A DNA stretch of 30,461 bases from [Eubacterium] saphenum (GCA_004554555.1 SFLN01000008.1:1-30461); one strand, 5' to 3'. Counted from the stretch's first letter, positions 1-7,930 are shown. Notes: generated by a model from the sequence alone, not told the origin. Translations and numbers: made by a program.

Positions 1-485
1 GAGATTAACAAAGCGTTGGAGAGTTTAATGGAACAGCGATACAAAGCGATATTTACGCTGCCTGCGGTGAGGTTTGCGCCGTTTTTGGCGGCGGGAATGT
101 ACGCGCGATTTTCGGGAAATAACGTCAGCGCGGCTGCCGACAAGTTTTCGCTTTAAAGCGATAAACGGCAGATTTTGAAGGAATTTTTGGGATTAGCAAA
201 ACGTTGGAGAGTTTATGGAACAGCGATACAAAGCGATATTTACGCTGCCTGCGGTGAGGTTTGCGCCGTTTCTGGCGGCGGGAATATACGCGCGATTTTC
301 GGGAAATAACGTCCGCGCGGCTTGCCGACAAGTTTCTGCTTTAAAGCGATAAACGGCGGATTTTCACGGGATTTTTGAGATTAACAAAGCGTTGGAGAGT
401 TTAATGGAACAGCGATACAAAGCGATATTTACGCTGCCTGCGGTGAGGTTTGCGCCGTTTTTGGCGGCGGGAATGGCGCGGGGCT
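1..485 (+). repeat. Three tandem copies of the comEC start region
   Basis: Three direct copies of one unit sit head to tail with start codons at 28, 215 and 404 (periods 187 and 189). Each has a GGAG ribosome binding site, an ATG, and codons for MEQRYKAIFTLPAVRFAPF followed by Leu-Ala-Ala-Gly. Copies 1 and 2 are nearly identical; after the shared part they jump to DNA resembling comEC about 55 bases further in (the GGGAAA-CGTCCGCGCGG stretch, compare 541-559) and soon hit stop codons. Copy 3 runs into comEC. This looks like repeated duplication with an internal deletion. More copies may lie left of the window. An assembly artefact is possible, but the copies differ by several substitutions and a two-base length change. 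Confidence 0.85.
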
Positions 486-486
486 T

Positions 487-2310
487 GTGCTGATGACGCT
501 TCACGTCAATTTTTACTTCAAGCCGATTTTGTCATACGCGGGGAAAACCGTCCGCGCGGAGTTTACGGTCGGGGAAATTCTCGGCAATTCCGAGAACCGA
601 GCCGAGTTTGTCGGCAGGCTGAACCTCGGCGGACTTTCCGCAAACGTGCGGTTAACGGGCGAGCGGCTTGTCGAGGAGGGCGGCGTCTGCGAGGCGACAA
701 TTTCGCTTGACACTGCCGATTCGCAGTACTTCACGCAAAATCTTGCAAAGGGAATTTTGCTTTCGGGGGAAATCGAGGAATTTCACTCGGTTCAGCCCGC
801 GAAGCCGAGCTTTTTCACGGCAATCGGCGCGGTTCGTCGGGAGCTTTCGGCGGCGCTTCGCGAGAACGTGCAGGGCGAGAGCGGCGAGATTGCAATGGCG
901 ATTTTGTTCGGTAAAGACGAATTTTTGTCGCAGACGTTCTCGGAGCAGGTGAAAATAAGCGGTATTGCGCATTATACTGCGGTTTCGGGAGCGCATTTTG
1001 CGATACTGGCGGCGGTTTTGCTGCAAATAATCCCGCAAAATCGGCGAAAGCTGAAATCGGTGTTGTCGATTTTGACGGCAGCGGCAGCGGTCGTGTTTTT
1101 CGGGGCAACCGCGTCCGTTATGCGAGCCTCGGCGATGTTCATCATCACGGCAATCGCGCCGCTTTTCCGCCGCCGCTCCGAAACCCTGAACACGCTTTGT
1201 CTTGCGGTTTCGGCGCTGCTTTTGATATCACCTGGCGCGGTTCTCGATATCGGCTTCGCGATGTCGGTTTTGGGCGTATTTGGAGCGGGAGTTGTTGCGC
1301 CGAAAATCTCGGAAAAGCTTTGCGAGCTGCTCCCCGATAAAGCGAAATTCCTCTCGGCACCCGTCAAAGCGCTCTGCGCCTCGTTTTGCGCGCTCGTCTG
1401 TACCGCGCCGATAAGCGTCGCCGTGTTCAAGGGAGTATCGCTCTGCGCGGTGTTGACATCGCTTTTGGTAATGCCGCTGATGGCGGTTGGAATGACGTTT
1501 ATGCTGCTGCTCGGGATAACGGGGAGCGGCGTGATTTCCGTGCCGATTGAACTCGCGATGCGCGCGGTATCGGTTATTGTGAAATTTTTCGGAAAAGCCC
1601 GAGGAATGTACCTCTCGCTTGACTTCGCGGGAGCGTGGATTTTGGCAGCAGTCTGCGCGGTTTTGCTCACGGTCGGCGCATTCGGCACGTTCAAGACAAT
1701 GCGCCGCTGCTTCGAGGGAACGGCAGTCGCGGTGCTTGCTTCAATGCTGATTTCGCTGTACACCGTGGAAAACCGCAGAGAAATGCGCTTTGTCGGCAAT
1801 TGGTACACAAACGCGGCGATTGCTTTTCAAGGACGGGAAGCGGTTGTGTTCGTTTCGGGAAGCGGTTCGGGGCTTGCCGATGACATTTCACGCTGTCTGC
1901 GGGAGCGCGGTGCGGTGAGGATAAGCGTTCTGGCAGCATTTGAGGCGGATTACAGCGGCGCGCTGTCGCTGAAGGAGCTGACGGAAATGGTTGAAACGGG
2001 CGGGATTTTCACGAGCGAAATTGCGCAAAGTGTGTTGAAAAACGCGGAAATTGTCGAGAACCCCGCGCGGCTCTCGCTGAACGGCATTACAATCGCGTGC
2101 GCGAAGGCAAGCGACCGCGAAACCGCAGCCGATTTTGTCCTTTTCCACGGCAACTCCAAGCGCACGGAAAACTCGGCGGGAACGGCAATTTACTTCGCGA
2201 ACTCAACTCGCGTTCTCCCCGAAAACGCCGTGAATATCCGCGCAAATCGGGACTTTTCCGCGCCGCTTGACGGGGAAGAGCTGCGCGTGAAAATCGAGAA
2301 ATCACCTTGA
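487..2310 (+). CDS. comEC: ComEC/Rec2 family DNA-uptake channel, 5' end frame-broken
   Basis: ComEC forms the inner-membrane channel that takes up single-stranded DNA in natural competence. The intact frame gives about 607 residues. A soluble N-terminal part (about 15-125) leads into the Competence domain, with the typical 'SGIAHYTAVSGAHFAIL' stretch near residue 158, and then many hydrophobic helices up to about residue 430. The roughly 170-residue C-terminal part lacks the HxHxDH metal site of the usual metallo-beta-lactamase-like domain, so this is a reduced form. GTG 487 has no convincing ribosome binding site. The better start is ATG 404 (GGAG seven bases upstream), which encodes the expected first membrane helix but is out of frame by one base and stops at 491. 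One extra G in the G-run 480-483 would join the frames as M-A-R-G-L-V-L-M-T. It is therefore either a pseudogene, a slippage-controlled gene or a sequencing error. Confidence 0.8.
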   Translation: MLMTLHVNFYFKPILSYAGKTVRAEFTVGEILGNSENRAEFVGRLNLGGLSANVRLTGERLVEEGGVCEATISLDTADSQYFTQNLAKGILLSGEIEEFHSVQPAKPSFFTAIGAVRRELSAALRENVQGESGEIAMAILFGKDEFLSQTFSEQVKISGIAHYTAVSGAHFAILAAVLLQIIPQNRRKLKSVLSILTAAAAVVFFGATASVMRASAMFIITAIAPLFRRRSETLNTLCLAVSALLLISPGAVLDIGFAMSVLGVFGAGVVAPKISEKLCELLPDKAKFLSAPVKALCASFCALVCTAPISVAVFKGVSLCAVLTSLLVMPLMAVGMTFMLLLGITGSGVISVPIELAMRAVSVIVKFFGKARGMYLSLDFAGAWILAAVCAVLLTVGAFGTFKTMRRCFEGTAVAVLASMLISLYTVENRREMRFVGNWYTNAAIAFQGREAVVFVSGSGSGLADDISRCLRERGAVRISVLAAFEADYSGALSLKELTEMVETGGIFTSEIAQSVLKNAEIVENPARLSLNGITIACAKASDRETAADFVLFHGNSKRTENSAGTAIYFANSTRVLPENAVNIRANRDFSAPLDGEELRVKIEKSP

Positions 2311-2393
2311 TTTTTTGAGAAACCGCGCGAAATCCCGAGCAGCAGCCGTTCCCGAGAACCCGCGAGTTTCGCGAAATAAAGCCGAAAAACGGC

Positions 2394-2422
2394 TTGACTT
2401 TTGGCTGAATATGTGCTATAAT
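2394..2422 (+). promoter_or_regulatory. Sigma-A promoter of the B12 riboswitch operon
   Basis: The -35 box TTGACT (2394-2399) and the -10 box TATAAT (2417-2422) are separated by 17 bases. Transcription would start near 2429, just before the aptamer. Confidence 0.85.
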
Positions 2423-2444
2423 GTCAAGGTTGAAAAGAATACAG

Positions 2445-2628
2445 CGTTTTGTGGCGCGTGCGGCGATGAACCGTGCGAGCTGAACAAGAGAACCGTGTGA
2501 AATCCACGGACGGTACCGCCGCCGTAAGCGTCTTGGCAAATCCCGCGTCTGCGGAATGAAAATTAGTCACTGGGCAACCGGGAAGGCTGATTTGCCTTAC
2601 ATACGCGAGTCGGAAGACCTACAAAACG
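2445..2628 (+). ncRNA. Cobalamin (B12) riboswitch aptamer
   Basis: The conserved B12 landmarks are present in order: AAATCCACGGACGGTACCGC near 2500-2519, GCCGTAAGC at 2521-2529, the B12 box AGTCACTGGGCAACCGGGAA (2565-2584) running on into GGC, and the closing GAGTCGGAAGACC (2607-2619). Closing stem P1 is formed by CGTTTTGTGG (2445-2454) with CCTACAAAACG (2618-2628). The aptamer binds adenosylcobalamin or a related cobalamin and normally turns the downstream genes off when B12 is plentiful. Its targets here are a DUF4430 protein and an ECF S component. Confidence 0.93.
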
Positions 2629-2683
2629 TTTTTTTAGCGAGTTTTGCGATTTACAAAACCCGCGTCTTTGCTGTGGAAAAACG

Positions 2684-2724
2684 GCCGCGGCGTTCCTTTT
2701 TGAGGAATGTCGCGGCTTTTTATT
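2684..2724 (+). terminator. Riboswitch expression-platform terminator
   Basis: GCCGCGGCGTTCC (2684-2696) pairs with GGAATGTCGCGGC (2704-2716) over 13 bp, including two G-T pairs, and is followed by TTTTTATTTT. It lies between the aptamer and the ribosome binding site (AAAGGAG, about 2736-2742) of the first gene, so control is probably by transcription termination. Confidence 0.85.
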
Positions 2725-2749
2725 TTATCAAATTCAAAGGAGAACTAAA

Positions 2750-3163
2750 ATGGAACAGAAATCAAAAGTCAGCAAAAAGGGCATCATAATCGCGGTTATC
2801 GCGCTTGTGGTTGTGGCGGGAGTGTTCTGTGGGATTTACTTTTTCCTGCTGCCCAAAACCTCGCAGGGTGCAAAAACGTACACGCTCACGGTTGTCCACG
2901 CGGACAAGAGCAACAAGAATTTCACCTATCACACCGATGAAGAATATCTCGGCGCTGCCCTCAAGAACGAAAAGATTATCTCGGGCACCGAGAGCGAGTT
3001 TGGCTTGATGGTTGAGGTTGTTGACGGGGAAGAGGCAATCTGGGACAAAAACCACGCTTACTGGGCGTTTTACATCGGCAACGAGTACGCGAACACGGGC
3101 GTTGACGCAACTCCCGTAAACGACGGCGACAGCTTCAAGCTGGAGTACACCCTTGCGAGCTGA
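2750..3163 (+). CDS. Membrane-anchored DUF4430 (transcobalamin-like C-domain) protein
   Basis: This 137-residue protein has a basic N-terminus (about 1-9), one membrane segment (about 10-33) and an outer domain of about 95 residues. The domain carries the DUF4430 hallmark 'AIWDKNHAYWAFYIGNEY' followed by TGVDATPVNDGDSFKLEY. DUF4430 resembles the C-terminal beta domain of vertebrate intrinsic factor and transcobalamin. The start has a strong AAAGGAG site seven bases upstream. Its place directly under a B12 riboswitch and its overlap with an ECF S component suggest a surface-anchored cobalamin-capturing partner; that role is inferred. No lipobox is visible, so anchoring is by an uncleaved helix. 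Confidence 0.88.
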   Translation: MEQKSKVSKKGIIIAVIALVVVAGVFCGIYFFLLPKTSQGAKTYTLTVVHADKSNKNFTYHTDEEYLGAALKNEKIISGTESEFGLMVEVVDGEEAIWDKNHAYWAFYIGNEYANTGVDATPVNDGDSFKLEYTLAS

Positions 3164-3671
3164 GAAAAGGCTGCTGCTCAGCGAAATCGCGCTGTTTGGG
3201 GTGTTGGGCGGGCTGACGTTCGCGCTTCAGGTGGCGATGAGCGGTCTGCCGAACATTGAGCCGGTGTCGCTTCTGGTGATGGTTTTCGCGGTAGTTTTCG
3301 GGAAGAAGAGCCTGTATTCGGTGTACGTTTATGTACTGCTGGACATTTTGCTGTTCGGGATAGGCATTTGGAACATCTACTACCTTTACATCTGGGCAAT
3401 TCTGGCATTTGTGGCGATTGCGTTCCGGAAAAACGAGAACCCGCTTTTGTGGGCGGTGATTTCGGGCGCGTTCGGGCTGCTTTTCGGCGCGTTTTGCGCC
3501 CCCGTGGACATTTTCATCGGCGGTTTTGGCTACGCTGCGGGAAAGTGGGTTTCGGGGATACCGTTTGACCTGCTTCACTGCGCGGGGAATTTCGTGCTGG
3601 CGCTGGTGCTTTTTGTACCGCTGAGGAAACTGTTGGAGAAGCTGTACAGGCGAATGAAGGCAATTCACTGA
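3153..3671 (+). CDS. ECF transporter S component, probable cobalamin specificity
   Basis: A 172-residue, very hydrophobic protein with about six membrane helices, matching the size and pattern of ECF-type vitamin transporter S components (a start like 'LLLSEIALFGVLGGLTFALQ', helices over the whole length, and a basic C-terminus). S components bind the vitamin in the membrane and share a separate EcfA-EcfA'-EcfT energising module, which is not in this window. It starts at TTG 3153, seven bases after GGAG, and overlaps the end of the DUF4430 gene by 11 bases, so translation is probably coupled. The riboswitch makes cobalamin (CbrT-like) or a cobalamin precursor the likely substrate; the sequence alone does not prove it. 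Confidence 0.85.
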   Translation: MRAEKRLLLSEIALFGVLGGLTFALQVAMSGLPNIEPVSLLVMVFAVVFGKKSLYSVYVYVLLDILLFGIGIWNIYYLYIWAILAFVAIAFRKNENPLLWAVISGAFGLLFGAFCAPVDIFIGGFGYAAGKWVSGIPFDLLHCAGNFVLALVLFVPLRKLLEKLYRRMKAIH

Positions 3672-3673
3672 CA

Positions 3674-3898
3674 TCGGGATTTCCCGACAATCTTTATCTT
3701 GTGAACCCGCTTTACAGCGCGCTTTTCGGGCAGTTTTCACCAAATCTCGGAGAAACCGCAGGCTTCGGCATTTTGAACAAAATCTCACGCAATTTCTTCG
3801 GCTTTTCACCGCTGAGCCAATGCCGAAAAAGTGCCCAAAACAATGCAAAAAAAGCGCCAAATCTCGCTTGTTTCACGAGATTTGGCGCTTGTGTTTTT
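3674..3898. terminator. Hairpins between convergent ECF-S and MATE genes
   Basis: A small hairpin TCGGGA-TT-TCCCGA (3674-3687) follows the S-component stop. A strong one, GCGCCAAATCTCG (3854-3866) with CGAGATTTGGCGC (3876-3888), has an A-run before it and TTGTGTTTTT after it, as expected for a bidirectional terminator. Nothing else is recognisable in 3690-3850. Confidence 0.85.
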
Positions 3899-3937
3899 GG
3901 GGTAAGCTGTTGTGCAAATTGTACAAAACGGAGCGAT

Positions 3938-5311
3938 TTACTGCGACAGCTTTCGCTTCACGATGTTAAAGCACGCGAAAAACGCGGGTATCAGGAAGCA
4001 GTCTGCGAGAACCCAAGCCGCCGGATTTGCGAAGCAAACCGCGTCATAGCCGAACGTTGGTACGAAACAAATTGCGACAACTCCGCGCGCGACCAGCTCA
4101 AACACGCCCGCGTACAGCGCAATCTGCGACGAGCCCATGCCTTGAATCATGAAGCGCACGATGTTCACGAGCGCAAGAGGGATATAAAACAGCGCGTTGT
4201 AGATGAGGAACTGCTGCGATAGTCTGATGATTTCGGCGGCATTTTCTGCGGTTTCGGGGTCGCTTGTGTTGATGAACATTGCCGAGAGGTTTCCTCCGAA
4301 AAAGAACGCGATAACCAGCGCTATCAGCGACCAGCCTACGCCAAGCAGAATGCAGTCAAACAAGCCGCGCTTGAGGCGGTCGAGCTTGCCTGCACCTACG
4401 TTTTGACCGCCGAAGGTTGCCATGGTGCTGCCCATCGCGTCGAACGGACAGCACATAAACTGCCCGACCTTGTTTCCTGCGGTAACGGCGGCGATTGCCA
4501 CCGAGCCAAGCCCGTTCACGGCGGCTTGGAGGAGAATTGTGCCGATTGCCGTAATCGAGTACTGCAAGCCCATCGGCAGCCCCACCGCGCAAAGTCTGCC
4601 GATATAATACGGGCGGGGTTTGAGGTCATCGCGGCTGATGTGGAGCAGCTCAAACCGTTTGATGATGAAAATCAGGCACAAAATTCCCGAAACGAGCTGC
4701 GAGATAACCGTAGCCCACGCCGCTCCCGCAACGCCCATTTGCAGCACGACAATCATAAATACATCAAGCGCAACGTTGAGCAGACTTGAGCCGACAAGGA
4801 AATAGACGGGGGTTTTCGAGTCGCCGAGCGAGCGGATAAAGCCTGAGAGAATGTTGTACAAAAACGTCACGGGTATCCCGAGGAAGATTACGAAAATGTA
4901 GTCGCGCGCGGGTGTAAAAACGTTTTCGGGGGTGTTCATCCACTCGAGAATGTTTGAGCAAAGCAGGCAGGTTGCCGTGGTGAGAACGGCGGCGAAAGCT
5001 GCGGCAATCCAGATAGTGTTCCCGACAAATTTTTTGAGCGCGTCGAAATCCTTTGAGCCGAATTTTTGTGCCACGGGAATTGCAAAACCCGCGCAAACGC
5101 CTATCACGAAGCCCATTACGAGGAAGTTCACCGAGCCTGTCGAGCCGACGCCGGCGAGGTCGTTGATACCGAGGAACTGCCCGACAATAATCGTATCAAC
5201 CATATTGTAGAACTGCTGAAACAGCAGCCCGAACAGCAGCGGCAGCATAAACCCCAAAATCAGTTTCATCGGCTTGCCCTGCGTTAAATCGCGAACTGCG
5301 CTTTTCGCCAT
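3938..5311 (-). CDS. MATE family multidrug/toxin efflux protein
   Basis: A 457-residue membrane protein with about 12 helices in two similar halves. The N-terminal pattern ('GKPMKLILGFMLPLLFGLLF' then QQFYNMVDTIIVGQFLG) and the 'GLPMGLQYSITAIGTILLQ' start of the second half are typical of the NorM/DinF-type MATE fold. MATE proteins export cationic drugs or metabolites using a Na+ or H+ gradient. The substrate cannot be read from the sequence. GGGGTG precedes the ATG by about six bases, and the gene has its own promoter. It is monocistronic and convergent with the B12 operon. Confidence 0.92.
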   Translation of the reverse strand: MAKSAVRDLTQGKPMKLILGFMLPLLFGLLFQQFYNMVDTIIVGQFLGINDLAGVGSTGSVNFLVMGFVIGVCAGFAIPVAQKFGSKDFDALKKFVGNTIWIAAAFAAVLTTATCLLCSNILEWMNTPENVFTPARDYIFVIFLGIPVTFLYNILSGFIRSLGDSKTPVYFLVGSSLLNVALDVFMIVVLQMGVAGAAWATVISQLVSGILCLIFIIKRFELLHISRDDLKPRPYYIGRLCAVGLPMGLQYSITAIGTILLQAAVNGLGSVAIAAVTAGNKVGQFMCCPFDAMGSTMATFGGQNVGAGKLDRLKRGLFDCILLGVGWSLIALVIAFFFGGNLSAMFINTSDPETAENAAEIIRLSQQFLIYNALFYIPLALVNIVRFMIQGMGSSQIALYAGVFELVARGVVAICFVPTFGYDAVCFANPAAWVLADCFLIPAFFACFNIVKRKLSQ

Positions 5312-5364
5312 AAAATCACCCCACTGAATTTTTCCTTTTTCTCCGTTTTTTGAAAACTTTTCTT

Positions 5365-5392
5365 ATTATAGCACAATTTTTTTAAAATTCAA
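5365..5392 (-). promoter_or_regulatory. Promoter of the MATE gene
   Basis: On the minus strand TTGAAT (5387-5392) and TATAAT (5365-5370) are separated by 16 bases, about 55 bases upstream of the MATE start. Confidence 0.75.
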
Positions 5393-5522
5393 GGTGTTTT
5401 GTAAAATTCGCTTTTTTGCAGAAAAATTTATAACAAATTCGATTGTTGTATTGAATTTTGCATAACTCCAGTTTGAAATTAAACGATTTTTGGTGAAATG
5501 CATTTTTTGCCGTTGAAATGCC

Positions 5523-5551
5523 TTGACAAATCTCGAATTATATTGTATAAT
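5523..5551 (+). promoter_or_regulatory. Consensus sigma-A promoter of the GGDEF gene with long leader
   Basis: TTGACA (5523-5528), 17 bases, TATAAT (5546-5551): a perfect consensus. The leader to ATG 5708 is about 150 bases. It contains three TTTNACAC-like motifs (about 5574-5628) and a small GGCAA/TTGCC hairpin near 5647-5666. No known riboswitch, including c-di-GMP types, was recognised in it. The rest of 5393-5522 is A+T-rich with no gene seen. Confidence 0.9.
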
Positions 5552-5707
5552 GAAAGATAATCTATATAGGTGTTTTCACACATTTTTGTAATCGTTTACA
5601 CGACGCTTTTGGTGATTTTACACAATTTTTTGTTGAAATTGCAGATTGGCAAGCGTGAAAATTGCCGTAGATGAAATTTGAGTAAGGTGTGGATTTGGGG
5701 AGTTAGT

Positions 5708-7450
5708 ATGGAAAATAATTACAGCGGCGAGATAACCGTTACAAGTAATTTGTTTTTGAAGCTGGCGGACGACGGTTTTCTGAAGTTCACGGGGCTTGAT
5801 ATGAACGCTTCCGTGGCGTCCGTCTTTGCCGAGGAGGACGTTTCCGTTATCAAAAATGCCTTCAAAAAAACCTCGGGCGGCGATTATTCCGTAATGCTGT
5901 CCCTTCGTCGAAGCGACGGGGTTTTCTGCGCGTGCCTTGCGTCATTCCACGTCTTTTTTGAGGGCTGTGAAATGCTTCTGCGCATCAAAATCGCGGATTT
6001 GTCCGAGCTGCGCGCTGCCAAAAACGAGCTGAAAACCTTGAAGAACGTTGCGGACGCGTATTTCGACATTCTGGGCTGCGTTCTGCTTAAATACGAGCGC
6101 AAAAAGCAGCTTCTCGAAATCTTTTACATAAACGACAACCGCCGCCGGGTGCTGTTCAAGGGCACCCTTGACGAATGGCAGGAGGATTTGCTCAGCCGCA
6201 AGGTTTCCCCTGAAAATGCAAAGGAGTTCAAAGAACTTTGCGGTGATATCGCAGCGGCTAGGAAGAATTTCCGTCACGCTGTGAAAATTCACGGCTTTAT
6301 GGGCGGCTCGGACTGCGATGAATGTGTGTTCTCGTGCCGCTTTGTGGGCGGTGACGCGGGCGACGACACGGTTGTCGGCTGCATAGAAATCGGCGGGAAC
6401 AAGATGCAGGGGCTTATCATCGACCCGATGAACGACAAAGACGTTTTCCTCGATATGCTCAACAAGCGCGCCGTTATCGAGCAGGCGAACAGGATTATGT
6501 CCAGCCCCGACACCAAGTGCAGCTATTTTATCTTGCTTGACCTCGACAATTTCAAGACGGTGAACGACACCTACGGGCATATTGTCGGCGACGAGGTGCT
6601 CATCACGTTCACCAAAATCATCAACGAAAACCTTGACAGCCGCGGTATTGTCGGGCGAATGGGCGGCGATGAAATTCTCATCGTGACCGAAACCATAGCC
6701 GACCAAACGGAGCTTAGAAATATGCTGCGTTCAATCAGAACGACGGTTGAGTGGACGTTCAAGAACGACCCGCGCGAGCTGAACGTGACGTGTTCAATCG
6801 GCGTGTGCGCGTTCCCCGATAACGGAAGAGATTTCACCAAGCTGTATTCGCTTGCGGACAAAATGCTGTACATAGCCAAGTCCAAGGGCAAAAACCGCTA
6901 CATAATCTACACGCCTGAGCTGCACGATTCGCAGCTTGAGCCGGTCGGCTCGGTGCCGAAGAACGTGAAGAATTTTGCCTCGGACAAAATCGGCATTATG
7001 CACCGCCTTGTGGACAAGTACCTCATTCGCCACACCTACAACAACGCGAAAATTTTCTCGGAAATCGGCGAGGCGTTTGCGCTGAGCGAAATACTGATGA
7101 TTTACGAGGATTTCACGGTTGCGTTTCAGTGGACGCCGGAGGGGATTTACTCGGATATCGGGAAAATCGCGCATTTCAAGCCGGACGATATGTTTGGTTC
7201 GCTTTTCAACAATGACAATCTGCTGGTGCTCGACGGGCTTTACAAGCTGGACGGGAAGTGCCCCGACGTTGAGGCGTGTCTGGAGGAGAAGGGCGTGAAA
7301 TCGGCGCTGTTTTATCGGATTGACCGCGCGGGGAAGTTTTCGGGGTACGTTATGTTCGCGAAGAAAATGCAGCGGCAGATGTGGTCCGAGTACGAGATTT
7401 TGGCGCTTTCCACGGCAGCGAAGGTGTTTGATGTTTCGATGCGCGTATAA
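5708..7450 (+). CDS. GGDEF domain protein with C-terminal GAF-like domain
   Basis: Predicted soluble signalling protein of 580 residues. Residues 1-250 look like PAS-type sensory modules with a short helical linker. The diguanylate cyclase domain covers about 268-425, with 'DLDNFKTVNDTYGHIVGDE' and the active-site loop GGDEI at 319-323 in place of GGDEF. The upstream inhibitory RxxD site is absent (DSRG there). Residues about 430-580 resemble a GAF domain. If active it makes c-di-GMP from two GTP; the terminal F-to-I change alone need not kill activity. ATG 5708 is chosen because GGGGAG sits five bases upstream; an in-frame TTG at 5678 has no such site. The gene stands alone with a consensus promoter and terminator. 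No membrane helix is seen. Confidence 0.88.
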   Translation: MENNYSGEITVTSNLFLKLADDGFLKFTGLDMNASVASVFAEEDVSVIKNAFKKTSGGDYSVMLSLRRSDGVFCACLASFHVFFEGCEMLLRIKIADLSELRAAKNELKTLKNVADAYFDILGCVLLKYERKKQLLEIFYINDNRRRVLFKGTLDEWQEDLLSRKVSPENAKEFKELCGDIAAARKNFRHAVKIHGFMGGSDCDECVFSCRFVGGDAGDDTVVGCIEIGGNKMQGLIIDPMNDKDVFLDMLNKRAVIEQANRIMSSPDTKCSYFILLDLDNFKTVNDTYGHIVGDEVLITFTKIINENLDSRGIVGRMGGDEILIVTETIADQTELRNMLRSIRTTVEWTFKNDPRELNVTCSIGVCAFPDNGRDFTKLYSLADKMLYIAKSKGKNRYIIYTPELHDSQLEPVGSVPKNVKNFASDKIGIMHRLVDKYLIRHTYNNAKIFSEIGEAFALSEILMIYEDFTVAFQWTPEGIYSDIGKIAHFKPDDMFGSLFNNDNLLVLDGLYKLDGKCPDVEACLEEKGVKSALFYRIDRAGKFSGYVMFAKKMQRQMWSEYEILALSTAAKVFDVSMRV

Positions 7451-7455
7451 AAACA

Positions 7456-7480
7456 AAGCCCGGCTTGCGTCGGGCTTTTT
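7456..7480 (+). terminator. Terminator of the GGDEF gene
   Basis: AAGCCCG (7456-7462) pairs with CGGGCTT (7471-7477) around an eight-base loop, with a T-run at the end, six bases after the stop codon. Confidence 0.88.
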
Positions 7481-7524
7481 GCATTTCTGATACACTTCAC
7501 GCGAAGCCGCGAAAAACGCAACAG

Positions 7525-7614
7525 CAAGAGTTTCCCCTTGAGGAAAAGGGTTTGGGGAAACCTCCGAGTGGTGTTCCCCAAGCAACTTTTCCGACATCGA
7601 GTCGGAAAAGTTGC
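7525..7614 (-). repeat. Dispersed hairpin element, copy 1 (type A)
   Basis: Read on the minus strand: a 14-bp hairpin with TCGAT loop (7582-7614), then a 30-base hairpin beginning TTGGGGAACACC and ending TTTCCCCAA (7581-7552), then ACCCTTTTCCTC...ACTCTTG (7551-7525). The same order occurs on the plus strand at 18224-18315. The first stem differs between copies at four positions and all four changes preserve pairing. Confidence 0.85.
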
Positions 7615-7930
7615 GCGCTTTTTTGAGAAACGGAGTTTCTCAAAAAAGCGCGATTTCGGCGGCTCGACGCCGCCGAAATCGCAAGAGAGCGCGCCAATCG
7701 CAGAGCAAGCACCGAGGTAAAGGCAGGCTCAAATCGCGTGTGCAGTCACGCGAACGACCCTGTCAAATTCACGCTGTACGGGCGTGACTGCACACGCGCA
7801 ATTTCGGCGGTTCGATGCCGACGAAATTGCACTGGTTTCGCAGAAACCCCGTTTTGTTTGCATAGCCTGCCGGAAGTTCCCGCGAAGCCGGTTCTGTTCG
7901 CGGGAAATCCGGTGAACGCAGAGAGCTGCG
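7582..7930. repeat. Array of eight hairpins in intergenic DNA
   Basis: Consecutive inverted repeats: 7582-7614 (loop ATCGA), 7615-7651 (17-bp arms, 3-base loop), 7650-7682 (14-bp arms, loop TCGAC), 7735-7798 (17-bp perfect arms, 30-base loop), 7798-7830 (loop TCGAT, one mismatch), 7834-7848, 7870-7912 (nested) and 7917-7930. Three loops contain TCGA. No plausible gene covers the region: the reading frames here lack ribosome binding sites and only follow the palindromes. From 7931 to 8065 nothing is recognisable. Confidence 0.85.

Noticed and set aside
1..490. Tandem repeats as a CRISPR array
   Set aside because: Units are about 188 bases, contiguous and carry coding sequence; there are no short repeats with unique spacers.
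3701..4222. A 173-residue plus-strand frame after the ECF S component
   Set aside because: It runs through the bidirectional terminator and then antisense through the MATE gene.
5552..5707. A c-di-GMP riboswitch in the GGDEF leader
   Set aside because: The conserved core bases of the known c-di-GMP aptamers could not be found.
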